A DNA stretch of 64,000 bases from Cerioporus squamosus (GCA_022592435.1 JABYQS010000160.1:1-64000), one strand, 5' to 3'. Counted from the stretch's first letter, positions 10,801-25,412 are shown. A program made the numbers and translations. Notes: generated by a model from the letters alone, not told the origin.

Positions 10801-13383
10801 TACCGTGTACCTCACGGCCGAGGATGACTTCAGCGTACTCCAGGACATACTGGATACGTGGTGCTCAGCTGCAAAAGCAAAATTCAACATAGGTAAAACG
10901 GAGATCATACCAATCGGCTCGCAGGAACACCGGGAGGAAATGCTGGCATGCCACAGCCGGCCCAGCGGACACAAAGACTACCCCACCCATGTCCGAATGG
11001 CCCGAGATGGAGAACCTGTCCGGGTGCTCGGAGCCTTCGTCGGGAATCGCGTCGAACAATGCGAGGTATGGAGCCCCACCCTCGCCAAACTAGAAAGTGT
11101 CCTCGAGCGATGGAGACGGGGCCTCATGACGCTAGAAGGACGTCGGCACGTCGTCCAAATGTTCATCGGCGGGATGACACAATTCCTGACCGACGTGCAA
11201 GCCATGCCCGCACAAGTCCAGCGACGGCTAGAACGAATTCTGCGGAAGTATCTATGGAATGAACGTGTCGTTCCTCCGGTGAGCCTTGAGCATGCATACG
11301 CAGACATTGAGCGAGGCGGTCTGGCGATCCTCGACCTAAACTCCAGAAATGAGGCGATTGACCTTATGTGGGCCCGCTCCTACTTACACTACAGCAAACT
11401 ACGCCCGATATGGGCACTCGTCGCCGATGATCTCATGGCAAGAACAGTCACGGTGGACTGCGCTGTCAAAAACCCGGTACTCCGGGTGAACCCCTTCCTG
11501 CAGCACTGGTGGCCGAAGACAACTGCACTCCCCACGTACCTTCAGCGGATGCTAAAGACAAGTAATCAGTACGGACTGAGGATGGAAGGGCTAGCCTTCT
11601 CTCGCACCATTCTACGGGCCATGCCCATGTGGTACCATAAACAACTCGACCTGGCGGACGCAAAACGATTAGCACGCACCTCTGCCGCAGTGCTCTGCCT
11701 GATAGAGCAACACAAACTGCTATCAGTCGGCGACTTCGAGACCTTTACCTCCCACTTCCACGCCCCCGGACACATGAACCGGACATCTTGTACGTGCGGT
11801 GGGTGCGAACTTATGCGCGTTACCGTGGGATGTCAGAACCCGCATGCATGTGCTACACGCGCGCGTGAGCTCCTCGATGCGCTACCGCCGAAATGGGACC
11901 CGCGAGGCCTTCATCCTGAAGACTACGAACGTCAGATCAAAGACACACTAGAAGACATAGGAGCAGACCTAGGCGAAGGGCTGGTCCTCTTCGACCGCAG
12001 CATAACAACCGACGGGCTACTGGGTGACGCGTGTCGGGTGTTCACGCACGGTGAGGTGTGTAACCGGCTGCCAGACATGAGGATATCTGCAGACCGAGAC
12101 GATCCATGCGTTGTTGCGACGGACGGATCCTGCATCAACAACGGGTGTGCCGATGCGCAGGCAGGTGCCGGAGTATACTGTGAACAAAATACAAGCCTAA
12201 ACCGGTCTGTACGCCTACCGCTGTACATAGCGCAGACTAACCAGACCGGCGAGGCGGTCGCAACTCTAGTAGCAACTAAACAAGCTAGTCAGACGACGCA
12301 CCTGATTGAAGAGACGGACTCCAAAACTGTACTAAACTCCGTAACCATCTGGCGGAAGCGTCATGAGAACAGCGGCTTTATCCTACAACAAATGCGTCGC
12401 TGACGCAAGCTGTAATAGGCGCCATGCGAAGTCGCAAAGCAGGGACCTATCTGCGCTGGGTGAAAGGTCACAATGGACACCACGGAAATGAGATGGCCGA
12501 CCTACTAGCGGGCCAAGGGGCTGAACGCGAGCGTCAGGACGCCGTCGACCTGTCCGTTCCAGAAGAACTACGTATAACAGGTTGTAAGCTAACCGGGCTA
12601 TCGCAGAAGCTCGCGTACCGAGCTATCCGCAAAGAAAAACAGCTTACCTTGAAGCCGCGCCCGCGGACGGCAGGGAACATACGACAGATCCTAGACGAAA
12701 TGAAGTCAGCATTTGGAAAGCCACTGGTAGAGGGACAAGTGTGGAAATCACTACGCACCAAACACGTCTCGAGAGAGTGCCGACAGTTCATGTGGATGAC
12801 GATCCACGAGGGCTATATGGTCGGACACAAATGGCTGCGGGACAAAATGTCAGACGAGATGAAGGCGCGGGCGATATGCACGCGATGCGGGGACATAGAA
12901 ACTATGCAACACATACTATTTGAGTGCACTGCTATCGGACGAGAGACGATCTGGGAGCTGTTGGAAAAGACCTGGACCCTCACTGGCATGCCGTGGCACG
13001 AGCCCACCTGGGGAACAGCGCTCGGAGCGGCATGCGCACCATTCCTACGTGAGGACGGTAGCCGGGCGCCGGCGACGGAGAACCTGTGGACCATTCTCGT
13101 CACCGAGTCCTTGTATCTGATCTGGAAGATACGATGTGAGCGCGTGATCCAAAACGAGGGGAGAGAAGCATCTGTACTGGAGGTGAACAGACGATGGTAC
13201 GCAACCATCGACCGCCGACTGGACCTGGACAGAAGATCCTGTGCAGCATACTTGGGGAGGTCAGCTCTCAAGGCAGCGACGGTGGCACGTATCTGGGAGC
13301 CAATACTGCCAGCGCCGGAAGATCTCCCGCGCAACTGGGTGACGGACAACGGGGTTTTAGTGGGTATTAAGCGGGGGCGTTGA
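7844..13383 (+). pseudogene. LINE ORF2: endonuclease, reverse transcriptase, RNase H (stop and frameshift)
   Basis: Starting at ATG 7844 (or 7922) the reading would give about 1,820-1,846 residues. Endonuclease motifs are STLNINGYG, QEAHLDD, VYAPAAND, AGDFNNAEDVLDRV, LSRLDRIY and TDHSMVAVD. RT motifs are SSPGIDGITYEVWK, NYRPITLLNTDYKLL, GFVPGRQLRDH, ALDQEKAYDK and the catalytic FADDTTVYL near 10787. RNase H has ATDGSC, NQTGEAVATL, ETDSKTVL and WVKGHNGHHGNEMAD, so the D-E-D-D set is present. A C-x2-C-x7-H-x4-C finger (CTRCGDIETMQHILFEC) follows. TGA at 10658-10660 replaces the Arg codon expected in the RT motif GV-R-QGDP. A frame change equal to one lost base lies near 12395-12403 inside RNase H. 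Confidence 0.9.
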
Positions 13384-13645
13384 CACGAGCACTCTCAGGT
13401 GCTCGGGGATGACGCGCCCCCGTCTCGAGTCCCACACTCTGTGCGTAAAAGCATTACCTCGTGGCAGGGGACCTAGGTCCCTGTCCCGACCTCATTAACC
13501 ACGACAACTAGTATACTACATGCGACTGGTACGCCCAGCCGATCCTAGCACGCCTGACCGCACTCGTCGGTCGCGAGCCACCTGATGTGCCTCCGGGACG
13601 ATGGTAGCTCAAGGCATAAGTGCTCCGCCAAAAAAAAAAAAAAAA

Positions 13646-13661
13646 AACTTGAACCTCCTGG
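13646..13661 (+). repeat. LINE target site duplication, right
   Basis: AACTTGAACCTCCTGG follows the A-tract of the LINE and matches the left copy at 15 of 16 positions. The first two As may belong to the tail. Confidence 0.85.
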
Positions 13662-13951
13662 AGATCTACGCACGCTTCTCAACGGGCGCATTCCCCAAGA
13701 CCAAGGACAAGAACCTCCAAACCGACTTGCAATCTACACGCGGGAGACCTTTGGATCGGATGGCTGTCATGAATGCTGCTGCAGGTATGTGCCCCCGACT
13801 CTGCGCATCGGCACTACTGCGCATCTGCACACGAGGAGAAGCGGAGGGTGGACTTGGCCGAGGTCCGAGGCCACCAGCCATTGCCACTGTATCATCCGCT
13901 GTGCAGCCACCCCAGCACCACCAAGTTTATGTGCTGATTGACTTATTCAAG

Positions 13952-14400
13952 CCCAGAACCTCGCCCGACAACGAAGCCAGAACCGCTCGGTAGCTTCCCC
14001 TTGATATTATTGTTCACGACGTGCACGCTATGTGCTCTTTTCCTTCTGTGGCGACGTGCATCGGAGTTTAGAACTGTTGTCGCTCACCAGTACGTCGCTG
14101 CGTATGTTCGCACAGCGCCCTTGGTCTGACTATGTATACTTCAGGTTGACCCCATGGAACTCGGGACAAGGCCGTATACGTCTGTCTACGGATGACGGGC
14201 CGTCCGCACGGGAGTTTTTGGACGATGATTACGATGAAGACAACGAGAGGCTTGGAGATGAGGAGCCGCTAGCGGCCACTGCAGAACGTCTACGGAAAGC
14301 CGCGTCTTCCGCCGAAACATCTACGGAGCACGAGGGCGAGCCAATAGTGGTCTTCGAAGCGGACACGGCAGACCCTCCTCCGCCTCCGCCCAAGTCATGA
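13952..14400 (+). CDS. C-terminal part of an unidentified single-pass membrane protein
   Basis: Two exons (13952-14089 and 14145-14400) join in frame across a 55-nt GTACGT..CAG intron. They encode a hydrophobic helix (SFPLILLFTTCTLCALFLLW) followed by basic residues, then an acidic cytoplasmic tail (FLDDDYDEDNERLGDEEPLA) and a Pro run before the stop. A convincing 3' splice site (branch-like CTGAT or TTGAC, then TTCAAG) precedes 13952, so upstream exons existed. Possible ones lie at 13662-13783, but I could not fix their frame. The LINE sits directly upstream, so the 5' part may have been severed by the insertion. A sorting-receptor or processing-enzyme tail would fit the layout, but I do not recognise the family. 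Confidence 0.4.
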
Positions 14401-15244
14401 TACAGCAAGTGGACGCACCATGTGTTGTGTTTGCCTGCTGACTTCGGTGGTTTTAGGTCATAGACTAGTCCAGTGCTCTCAGTGCCCATCATGTCATACG
14501 CATCATCGCCGTCGGTATCTATATCCAATGCAGTGATTGTTTCCCCGCATCCTCTTCCCGAAGCCATGCCTTCCGGAATCACATATTTCCTTGAGTCAGT
14601 TTCTGCTCCACAGCGATGCAAGTCTAGTTTCTTTCTCAAAAGATGTGTGGCGCGACATCGGATGCTACTGAACGCCATGGTACAGACGGTTGTTTTCCGT
14701 TTACGGTACAGCGCACGGGCGCAAGGCTTTCTTCATGCTCCAGTTCGTGTGTGGACGATACTGACAGATATGGCGCGCGTCCAGGCACCTCCGAGGCGAT
14801 GCCATTGGGCCGGATGCTGAGATAGTGGTGACCTTCGAGCTCCTTGCTGTACGTCTCACTCTCAAAATATCCCCTCCCCCAACGGCGTTTGCGCTCATCG
14901 TTGCGGCCCGTGGTGCTCAGAATGATCAGATGATGCTTCGTACCTATCGGACCGTCGGCAAGCATTCAGTTGCAGTCTCTCGATCAACCGAGCCTCCCCA
15001 GAGACTTTCTATAAACTTTGCGATCCGGCCCTCGACGCTCAGTTTTGGTGGTCCGAAGGCTAACGTAAGTCGTCCCGTGTACACTCTCCGAAGATCACCC
15101 GCCTCAACCTCCCTGTCATGCTAAGGTCACAAGGCTCGAAGGGCCTTCCAGTCTTTGCCCGTGTCGTTGCGATGCGTGCAACGCATAAGTGTTGGAGCAT
15201 CGCGAGCATGGTGAAGTCACCTCCGACCCCTCTCGACCTTTGAC
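14401..15244. other. Spacer between membrane-protein fragment and GH115 gene
   Basis: No gene is supported. On the minus strand, 14420-14680 and 14636-14965 give open, moderately coding-like frames (for example RKYVIPEGMASGRGCG and GYFESETYSKELEGHHYLS), which could be the end of a convergent gene, but no start or conserved motif was recognised. The last 100 bp or so should hold the GH115 promoter; no clear TATA box is seen. Confidence 0.3.
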
Positions 15245-18200
15245 ATGGCTACTCGACGCTGGGCTTGTGCGGCCGTCGTCGGCCTGTTGACCTGTACTCC
15301 CTTCGTCTATGGGATTGGTCAAGATACCTGCGTCTCGTTTAAGTCCTCGTCATCCTCATTCACAGTAGTGAACAGTGGCAAGGCCGCGCCTATCCTGCTG
15401 TCTCCAGACGAATGGCCCGGTGTACAACGCGCGGCATTCGACTTCGCATCCGACATTCAGCAAGTAACTGGAGTCAAGCCATCGCTCAGAAACGTCTCCT
15501 CGAGTGACTCTTCCTTCTCTTCCGTCGGCTCTACTGCTATCATTGTTGGCACGCTCGGCAAGTCGTCGCTCATCGACGAGGTGGTGAATCGCACGAAGTT
15601 GGACCTGTCCTCGATCCAAGGCCAGTGGGAGGCGTTCCTCACGAAGGAGGTGGCGAATCCCCTTCCTGGTGTCAAAAGCGCGTACGTTGTGATCGGCGCC
15701 GACAAGCGTGGCACCATCTTTGCGCTCTATGACCACTCTGAACAGTTTGGTGCGTCACATGCAGTTCTTGGCTTGGCGGATATTGACCCGGTTTCCATCA
15801 TCAACGCAGGTGTTTCCCCCTGGTCTTGGTATGACTTCCCGACTCTTATCCGAGGTCCTCGGTTCTGACACACAACTAGGTGGGCGGATGTTCCTACGAC
15901 CAAGCACAATTCGTTATTCGTCGCGTCGTCTGGGTGCTCTCATGGTTCTCCGACAGTCAAGTATCGCGGGCTCTTCCTCAACGATGAGCAGCCGGCTTTG
16001 CAGAACTGGGCAATGGAGAAGTTCACCAACGGCACAGGGGCGGCGCTCACCGGATCTCCATTCAACCACTTCTTCTACACCAAGCTGTGGGTGTGATGTC
16101 GCGCCTTCTGCTTCTACCCATAACCTGACGAGGCTACTCTGCCCAGCTTCGAGCTGATTCTGCGCATGAAGGGCAACTATTTGTGGCCAGGTGCGTCTTG
16201 GCTTTCCATCGCATAACAAGCTCATCCCAATGTCCACCATCAACGCGTAGCGCAATGGAGCAGGTATGCTTGTCCCTTCTCACGTGACCGTATCAAGTCT
16301 CAACCTGTTGCTTCACAGCGCCTTCAATCTCGACGACACGGCGAACCAGATCCTCGCAGACTGGTATGGAATTGTGATGGGCACCAGCCACGAGGAGCCA
16401 TGATGCGTTCTGTCCCGGTGGAGTGGAATCTCCTCGGTGTCGGCGAATGGGACTACTCGACGAACCAGCAGAACGTGTACAACTTCTGGAAGGGGGGCGT
16501 CGAACGTGCCAGGCCCTACGAAGGCGTATACACGATCGGTATGCGTGGAAACGGTCAGTATCCTAGTGGCTGTCCAAGCTATATGGGAACTAACGAATCG
16601 CCGATTGTATAGGTGACTGTGGGTGCCGTCTAACATTCAATTCTCATGGTCCATGGAGTCTGAGAGATGACATGTATAGTGCCTCTCTCGGAGGGTCAGA
16701 ACGTTCAACTCCTAGAGCAGATCGTGGCAGACCAACGTCAACTGTTGATGGACGTCTTCAACACGACAGACGTGACGACGATCCCACAGGTCTGGACGCT
16801 CTGTACGTTCTCAATGACTGCTATTAAGCACCTCTACAAGGCGCTCACAAACTAATCTGCATCTTGCAGATAAAGAAGTGGAAGGATACTACGACGATGG
16901 CATGCGGGTACCGGACGATGTCATCCTGCTGTGGTCTGACGACAAGTACGTACCTCGTGATGTTTCTGCTGCACCGTGAGCCCGGGTCTAACACACATCT
17001 GCAGCTGGGGTAACGTGCGTCGGTATCCCATACCCAGTGAGCGTAACCGGACGGGCGGGTCAGGTGTATACTATCATGTGAGTTGCACGCTAACGTAGTG
17101 GTATGTCTGAGCTTACGACTGCGCAGGTCGACTACGTTGGAGACCCGAGAGACTACAAATGGATCACGGTCAGTGTTACTAGTCGTGAATCATAGCACCC
17201 GCTTACCCCGACCCCGACGACAGAGCAGTCAAATTGAGAAGGCACGTCAACACATTCCGTCCCGTGACCCATCGAACGATCTACCTTGCTGATCGGTATC
17301 ATGTAGACTTTCGACCAACTGTCGACCGCTGTCGCCCGCGACGCCACTAGCCTCTGGATCTTGAACGTTGGAGACCTCAAGCCTTACGAGATGCACTCCG
17401 AGTTCTTCCTCACTCTCGGCTGGGACGCTTCAAAGTGGAACCCCTCGAACCTAAACACGTTCGTCACGAGCTGGGCCCAGCGCGAGTTCGATCTGTCTGC
17501 ACCGGACGCTGCGGAAGTTGCCGGCATCATCGCGAACGTTACGAGACACAACGCCAGGCGCAAGCCCGAGTTGCTCAACTCGACCACGTACAGCTTAACG
17601 AACTACAGAGAGTAGGTTCTGCCGCTCAGCTACATGCTCAGGCCGCACGCTCACGAGGGTGACAAAGGGCGGACAACGTCCTGACTATGCTGCAGAACCT
17701 GAACAATGCGTCGACCCGGATCTACAACCAGCTGCCGTCGGACGCAAAGCCCGCGTTCTTCCAGCTGGTGCACCATCCTGTACAAGCTACGCTTACGCTC
17801 ACGAACATGTGGATCTCGGCTGGTATCAACAACCTCCGGGCGTCGCAGGCTCGCCTCAGTGCGAACAACTTCATGGACGAGGTGGAGCAGCTGTTTGACG
17901 AGGACTACGCGATCGAAGTCAACTATCACAGCATTCTCGATGGTATGTAAGTCTCTCAGTATACCAAAACGACTGCTGAATGTTCCCGTCGGTATGTAGG
18001 CAAATGGTAAGGATCCTTTGCGACGTCCGTGCCAGATTCCCGAGGAGCGCTGACGTCTGTTCAGGGACCATATGATGGATCAAACGCATGTCATGTATTA
18101 CTACTGGCAGCAGCCTATGGCGAACACGTACGTGCAGCCGTCGTACTTTGGGTGCCCTGTGCTGAACCTGGGATAGCATGCCGTTTGTGACGAAGGTGCA

Positions 18201-19465
18201 GCCGAAGAAGCAAGCACTCGCCGGTGCCATGCGCATCATTCCTGAAGGGAGCTCCGGCGCCTGGTAAGTCTGACACGCGTACTCTGCGTACCGGGTGGTC
18301 TGAGTCATGAACATCTTGCAGGCCCGGGGACAACGTGAACAACTGCGCGCTTGGGTACGGTTGCCCCAACCCCTCGCTCACCATCGACCCGTTCGTTCCT
18401 GCAGGGAACCGCTTTGTCGACATCAGCGCTGGCGGACCGACCCCGTTCACCTTCAACGCAACCAGCAACGCTTCTTGGCTTAACATATCCCCTGCCAAGG
18501 GCTCCATCTCCCAGAGCTCACCCGAGCAGCGAGTGTTCCTCGGCGTCGATTGGAGCAAGGTCACGGCCGCGGAGAGCGCAGTGATCACCTTCGCTGCCAA
18601 CGTCCAGAACCAGCCACCGATGTCGGTCACAGTGACGTTCACGGCGAACAAGACCGCGGTTCCTAGTGGCTTCTCAGGTACGCCGCCGAGCCCGGCTCGG
18701 ACATGCTGTCACCGGATGACATACTGAACGCTGTCCGGCAGGCTTCGTGGAAGGCGATGGCGCGGTGTCCATCGAAGCGGCGCACGCTTCCCGAAACACA
18801 AGCGTCTCAGGCCTCACTTGGACTGAGATACCTGGTCTCGGGAAGACGCTGTCTGGCGTGACGCCTTGGCCCCGCGGCGGCAACGAGCTGAACTTCACTG
18901 CCGGCAATGGACCTAGCATGTGCGTTTCTTCGTTCTCAGCCGGAGGGCCGCTGCTCACTTTGACCCTGCACAGCGAGTACGACTTTTTCCTGTTCAACAC
19001 CAAGGCGCAGGGAGGCAACGTCACGATCACGACTTCTGTTTCGCCGTCACTAAACAGTCTGGGAGACGACCGGCCGCTAGGGATAGCGCTACAGATTGAC
19101 GACGGCGAGCCGCAGACGAGCCACTTTGTGCCTGCGGCGACGCCGGGGAACCTCCCTGACGCCTGGGATGGCGTGGACGGCTGGGTGGCGAACAGCATCA
19201 TCGAAGTGCCGATGGTGTTCCCGGTGCAGCCCGGTGCACATACGCTGAAGGTACGTACCAGACCACTTGTAAGCGGAGATAGCAATAGCAAAGATGACGG
19301 TTCTAGGTCTGGATGATCGAGCCGACGGTCGTGGTACAGAAAATCGTCATCGGTGAGTGAGGGTTTCTTGTGCGCTGCTCCCTTCGCGGTGCTGAACGTT
19401 CGTTGCCAGATACGGGGGGAGTGAGGCCGAGCTACCTGGGTCCTCCAGAAAGTATCCGTGTGTAG
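15245..19465 (+). CDS. GH115 xylan alpha-glucuronidase (secreted), one apparent frameshift
   Basis: GH115 enzymes remove (4-O-methyl)glucuronic acid side chains from xylan and are secreted by wood-decay fungi. A signal peptide is visible at residues 1-23 or so. Family-like segments in order are SEQFGVSPWSWWADVP, KYRGLFLNDEQPALQNWAME, LRMKGNYLWPAQWSSAFNLD, MGTSHEEP-MMRSVPVEWN, WILNVGDLKPYEMH, DQTHVMYYYWQQP and a C-terminal beta-rich domain. Exons: 15245-15749, 15810-15828, 15880-16086, 16147-16190, 16251-16263, 16319-16553, 16613-16618, 16680-16802, 16870-16945, 17005-17077, 17127-17168, 17224-17241, 17307-17611, 17668-17942, 18000-18006, 18065-18127, 18177-18263, 18322-18677, 18742-19250, 19307-19352, 19410-19465. 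The sum is one base short of 1,022 codons; the gap falls at about 16399, between EEP and MMRS. The intron after 17241 begins with GC. Otherwise the gene is complete, about 1,021 residues. Confidence 0.88.
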
Positions 19466-20251
19466 GATAGTATGTAGTCTGTTCTTCCTTTGATCTGCCT
19501 GCGGTTCATATACTACCGTCAAGATAGGGCTCATGCAGCTCATGCAACGGCTTTGAGGCAGCCCCGGGCAGCGTGACAAGTGTCGGGATCTTGATAGAGC
19601 TGCGAAAAGTGAGTATTCTGGAGAACAAAACCTACAGAACGGTCTCAACTCTGCTTCTCCACGGTTCTGTGGTCTCTGATTGTGCTGTTCTGCGAATAGG
19701 AGCGATCGGTTCGAGTTTGCGTAGGCGGTGGTAGACGGTGGTGGCTCGCAGATTTCATGCGCTTGCCGTTGCTGTCAGCCGCGCCGTGCTGAACACGATC
19801 ACTGACATGATCTCCTCCTCAAATAAGTGCACCTCAAAGGGTACCCATCTAGCGATGGGGGACGTCTCGAAGGCTCAGGTGATATTAGACAGCAGAGTTT
19901 GGAGCATAAACCATAAGCAGCTGTCTCGCTGGCCTTGTCTCAACCAACCACAACTAATATTGTCCCAAAGTGTCACACTACCTCAGCATTCATTTTTCTC
20001 GCTCTCCAGCTCTTCAATAGACGGCAGTATTCGATGAAGTGACGAACTTCGAAGTGTGCGCCCCGAGGAGGAGGGCCATAGACGCCAAGTTCCGGTGGCC
20101 GCGAGCTTTAAGCGCTTGAGCCGTGACATAAATGGAAATCGGGGCGGATCATTCACAGCGGAACCACCCCAGGTTGCTCTTGACCTTCTACCACCACCTG
20201 CTACCACCTGCTGCGCCAGAACACCTCGAGTTTTCTACCCTGTTGCATATC
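19466..20251. other. Intergenic, GH115 3' flank and aminotransferase promoter
   Basis: No gene is seen. The first part is the GH115 3' flank. A short pyrimidine-rich track with CACCACCTGCTACCACCTG-like repetition near 20190-20215 lies just upstream of the aminotransferase start codon. Confidence 0.45.
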
Positions 20252-22953
<2,702 letters not shown>

Positions 22954-25412
22954 ACGTGCTCTACGGACACGTGCTATGCATATGGACTTCTCTTGCTGCA
23001 TCTTCTCGACATCTCCTCACAGCGATATTGTAGCACTAGTGCCAGTCTCTGGTTCTGTATACTTTTAGCATAAGTAGATCGTTGTCAAGCTGCTATTGAA
23101 TGCGACGAAGCGCTTTCCGAACCCCCGCTTTTGCGGAGCAGGATAGGAGACCATCGAGACCGCTGAGTCAAGGTGCGCCGTGCAACGTCTCATAGAGCAT
23201 TGACCATACTATCGTCTCAACCTGTTCATCACCGGATCTTCCAGCAGCACGCCGTTGTGCGCATGCGCATTCGCGTTGAATCTCGGTTCGGTATGTGCCG
23301 GTTTCGCACGCAGCAAAACTCCGAAGTAACATCCTGGTCTTATGCGCAGTTACAGGGGCAACACGCTCGACAACGAGGTGCTCCTCCAAGAAAGAACCAT
23401 GACCGCTCGGGTAAGTGCAATCTGGATTAACGGAGACAGTTGCACCTCGAGTCCCATCGTCCTGGGATCTGGGCGACGGGTTTTATTGCCTCCGGGCACC
23501 CAAAGCAGCAACGAGGAGTACACGCGAAACAGTCGGACGATGGACGATGAGCAATGAATTCTCGATCGTGTTCGGTGAACGATGTGCCCTCCTTCGTAGT
23601 AAAACTGCGGTCAAACTGTGATGGCCAGCAGATCCTGGCGACCTACGACACAACAGGGGAATAGGAGGGTCATCCGAGGCACTCCGGAGGCTCAGAGGTG
23701 CGGCGGTGTCTTCCATCTTGGCGTGCGGACATGAGCGTGGTGTGGCGTCTAGCGAACTCGGGTACGAACGTCTTCTGGTTGTTCTGCAGCGTACGACCAC
23801 CCAGAAGTCCGACACCAGCACCGGAGCGCCGTGATTGTGGAGTTGGTGCGTCGAGCCCTGCGGGGTACGTCGTCCGCACTATTCCCGACCATCGCACAGC
23901 CTTGTCGATTCGCGAACCCTGCCGGCTGAGTTCATAGCTCAGTAAGCGGTTTAGTGAGTATCAGAGTAACGACATTCTGCAGCCCACGGTCGTTCGACCC
24001 GAAACTGAGTGGAGCCTTCCTAGCAGGCGGACCTTCGCGCTATCAATCGGAAGACGGTGGCTTCGCATACAGTGCGTGGTGAGTGTTATGTATAGGATGT
24101 CCACCACGCGAACCTAACGCGCTGTAAAGCTGGGTGAAGGCCGCCTACGGTCCGAGGGTGACGAACAAGTATGTCGTCGCAAGTGACAAATGCACAAGAT
24201 GCACAAGTCTTGAGACACGGTGCACCTCGTTGGGGCTACAGGTCACCGAGTTGCTGTCAGCGGCCTCTTCATGATCATGCCTGCATTCGACGGGAACCTC
24301 CCAAAACTGCATGCCGTCATTGCTCGTAAGCAGTCGGAGGGTGGTCATGAAACGAACTGCCATGGTAGGTGATATGAAACACCGGATACAACGGGGCGCT
24401 GGTCGCGACTACCAAGGTTTGGACGGACCAGAGGGAGAAAGAGGACCGTTGTTCACAAGTGCCCGTCCGAGAGGTGTTGCGTATATCATCCTCTGACTGG
24501 TATCCACGTGCATAGCGCGTGGTGTTAAGCTCGAGGGAAAGAGTTCATGCGGGGTAGTAGGGGTTTGACATGCCCCACGACACGCTACCTCGTTGCTGTC
24601 TCTTGTCCCCCTGGCACTTGCGCCGTGCAACACAAATTCGACCTGATACAAGGAACCATTCCGCCCGCCCGCATCTGATGTATCTGCTGACAATCTTTCG
24701 GTGTAGGGCGCGCAAAATGGTCCCAGAGGGGGGTGGCCCGAAAGACCGGGTTCCGCGGTAACGAACACACAATTGTTCTCGATAGGCAGACGAGATCCCT
24801 TGACGGATTCTCATATCATTCAGTCCAGAGCGTCCTGGGCCGAGCCGATTGTCAGAGCTATGGTCGGTCTCCCCAGAATTTCGGGGCACGCCTCTGTGGG
24901 TGGCGACCAATCCACTCATGCAAGTTCCGCGCACGGGAGTGACGAGATCAAAGAGGGGTAGTTCTCGACCTCTCAGGATGACCGCCGCACCTGTGTCGCC
25001 GAGTCGACCTCGAGCCGTACTTCGGAAATGAATCCGGTAGCATGGCGGGGTCCTCTGATGGATGGGATGCTTACTTTGGATTAGCATCTGCAACCCTCGA
25101 AGCTCGCCGTGGCCCTCGAATTCGTCTCCGAGTAAGATTGCTCCTTCTATTTAATGGTACTAATCCGTAGTCGCCGTGGGGTCATCGGTATGCGCAGCCA
25201 GCTTACCGCCCGGAGATCGTTGGACCTCGCCTGTTGCGTCTCGGTGATGTATGTGCGTCCGATGCAGGTTCGCGGACTGACGCAGACCTGACAAGGTGGC
25301 ACAAAGGTTATATAAGACGTCCGTAGCCGGTGAGGTTCACTCATCCCCTACAGCTCTCGTCCTTTGCTCTCTCGAGTGCCTTCTAGCGTCCTCTAGCTAG
25401 CTACTGTTTGCC
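22954..25412. other. Gene-poor spacer with a coding-like fragment
   Basis: Most of this 2.5 kb shows only short random frames. At about 23985-24220 on the plus strand there is a coding-like fragment, KLSGAFLAGGPSRYQSEDGG, that continues after a possible 60-nt GTGAGT..AAG intron as WVKAAYGPRVTNKYVV. I do not recognise its family and see no start, so it may be a remnant of a lost gene. The region from 25300 to 25412 is presumably the promoter of the next small gene. Confidence 0.3.

Larger units (their letters stand above)
5523..13645 (+). mobile_element. Full-length LINE (non-LTR retrotransposon), Tad-like
   Basis: The 8.1-kb unit has a 5' UTR of about 530 bp, a gag-like ORF1, a long ORF2 with apurinic-type endonuclease, reverse transcriptase and RNase H, a 3' UTR of about 250 bp, and an A18 run at 13630-13647 that partly overlaps the right target duplication. 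ORF1 and ORF2 are separated by about 190 bp. Endonuclease, RT and RNase H in one ORF2 with a preceding zinc-knuckle ORF1 is the layout of the fungal Tad clade; the clade call is inference from layout. ORF2 has one stop codon and one frameshift, so this copy looks non-autonomous but young: both ends and the target duplication are nearly perfect. Confidence 0.93.

Noticed and set aside
10673..12403. Treating the segment after the TGA as an independent gene
   Set aside because: It is in the same frame as the preceding endonuclease/RT frame and continues the RT domain, so it is one interrupted ORF2.
15750..15809. Extra peptide ASHAVLGLADIDPVSIINA as part of the GH115 protein
   Set aside because: The 60-nt segment is open and in frame but begins GTGCGT and ends GCAG, and removing it restores SEQFGVSPWSWWADVP. 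It is an intron of length divisible by three.
17612..17667. TAG and frame break after NYRE in the GH115 gene as a second lesion
   Set aside because: A 56-nt GTAGGT..AAAG intron removes the stop and joins YRE to ADNVLTMLQ in frame.
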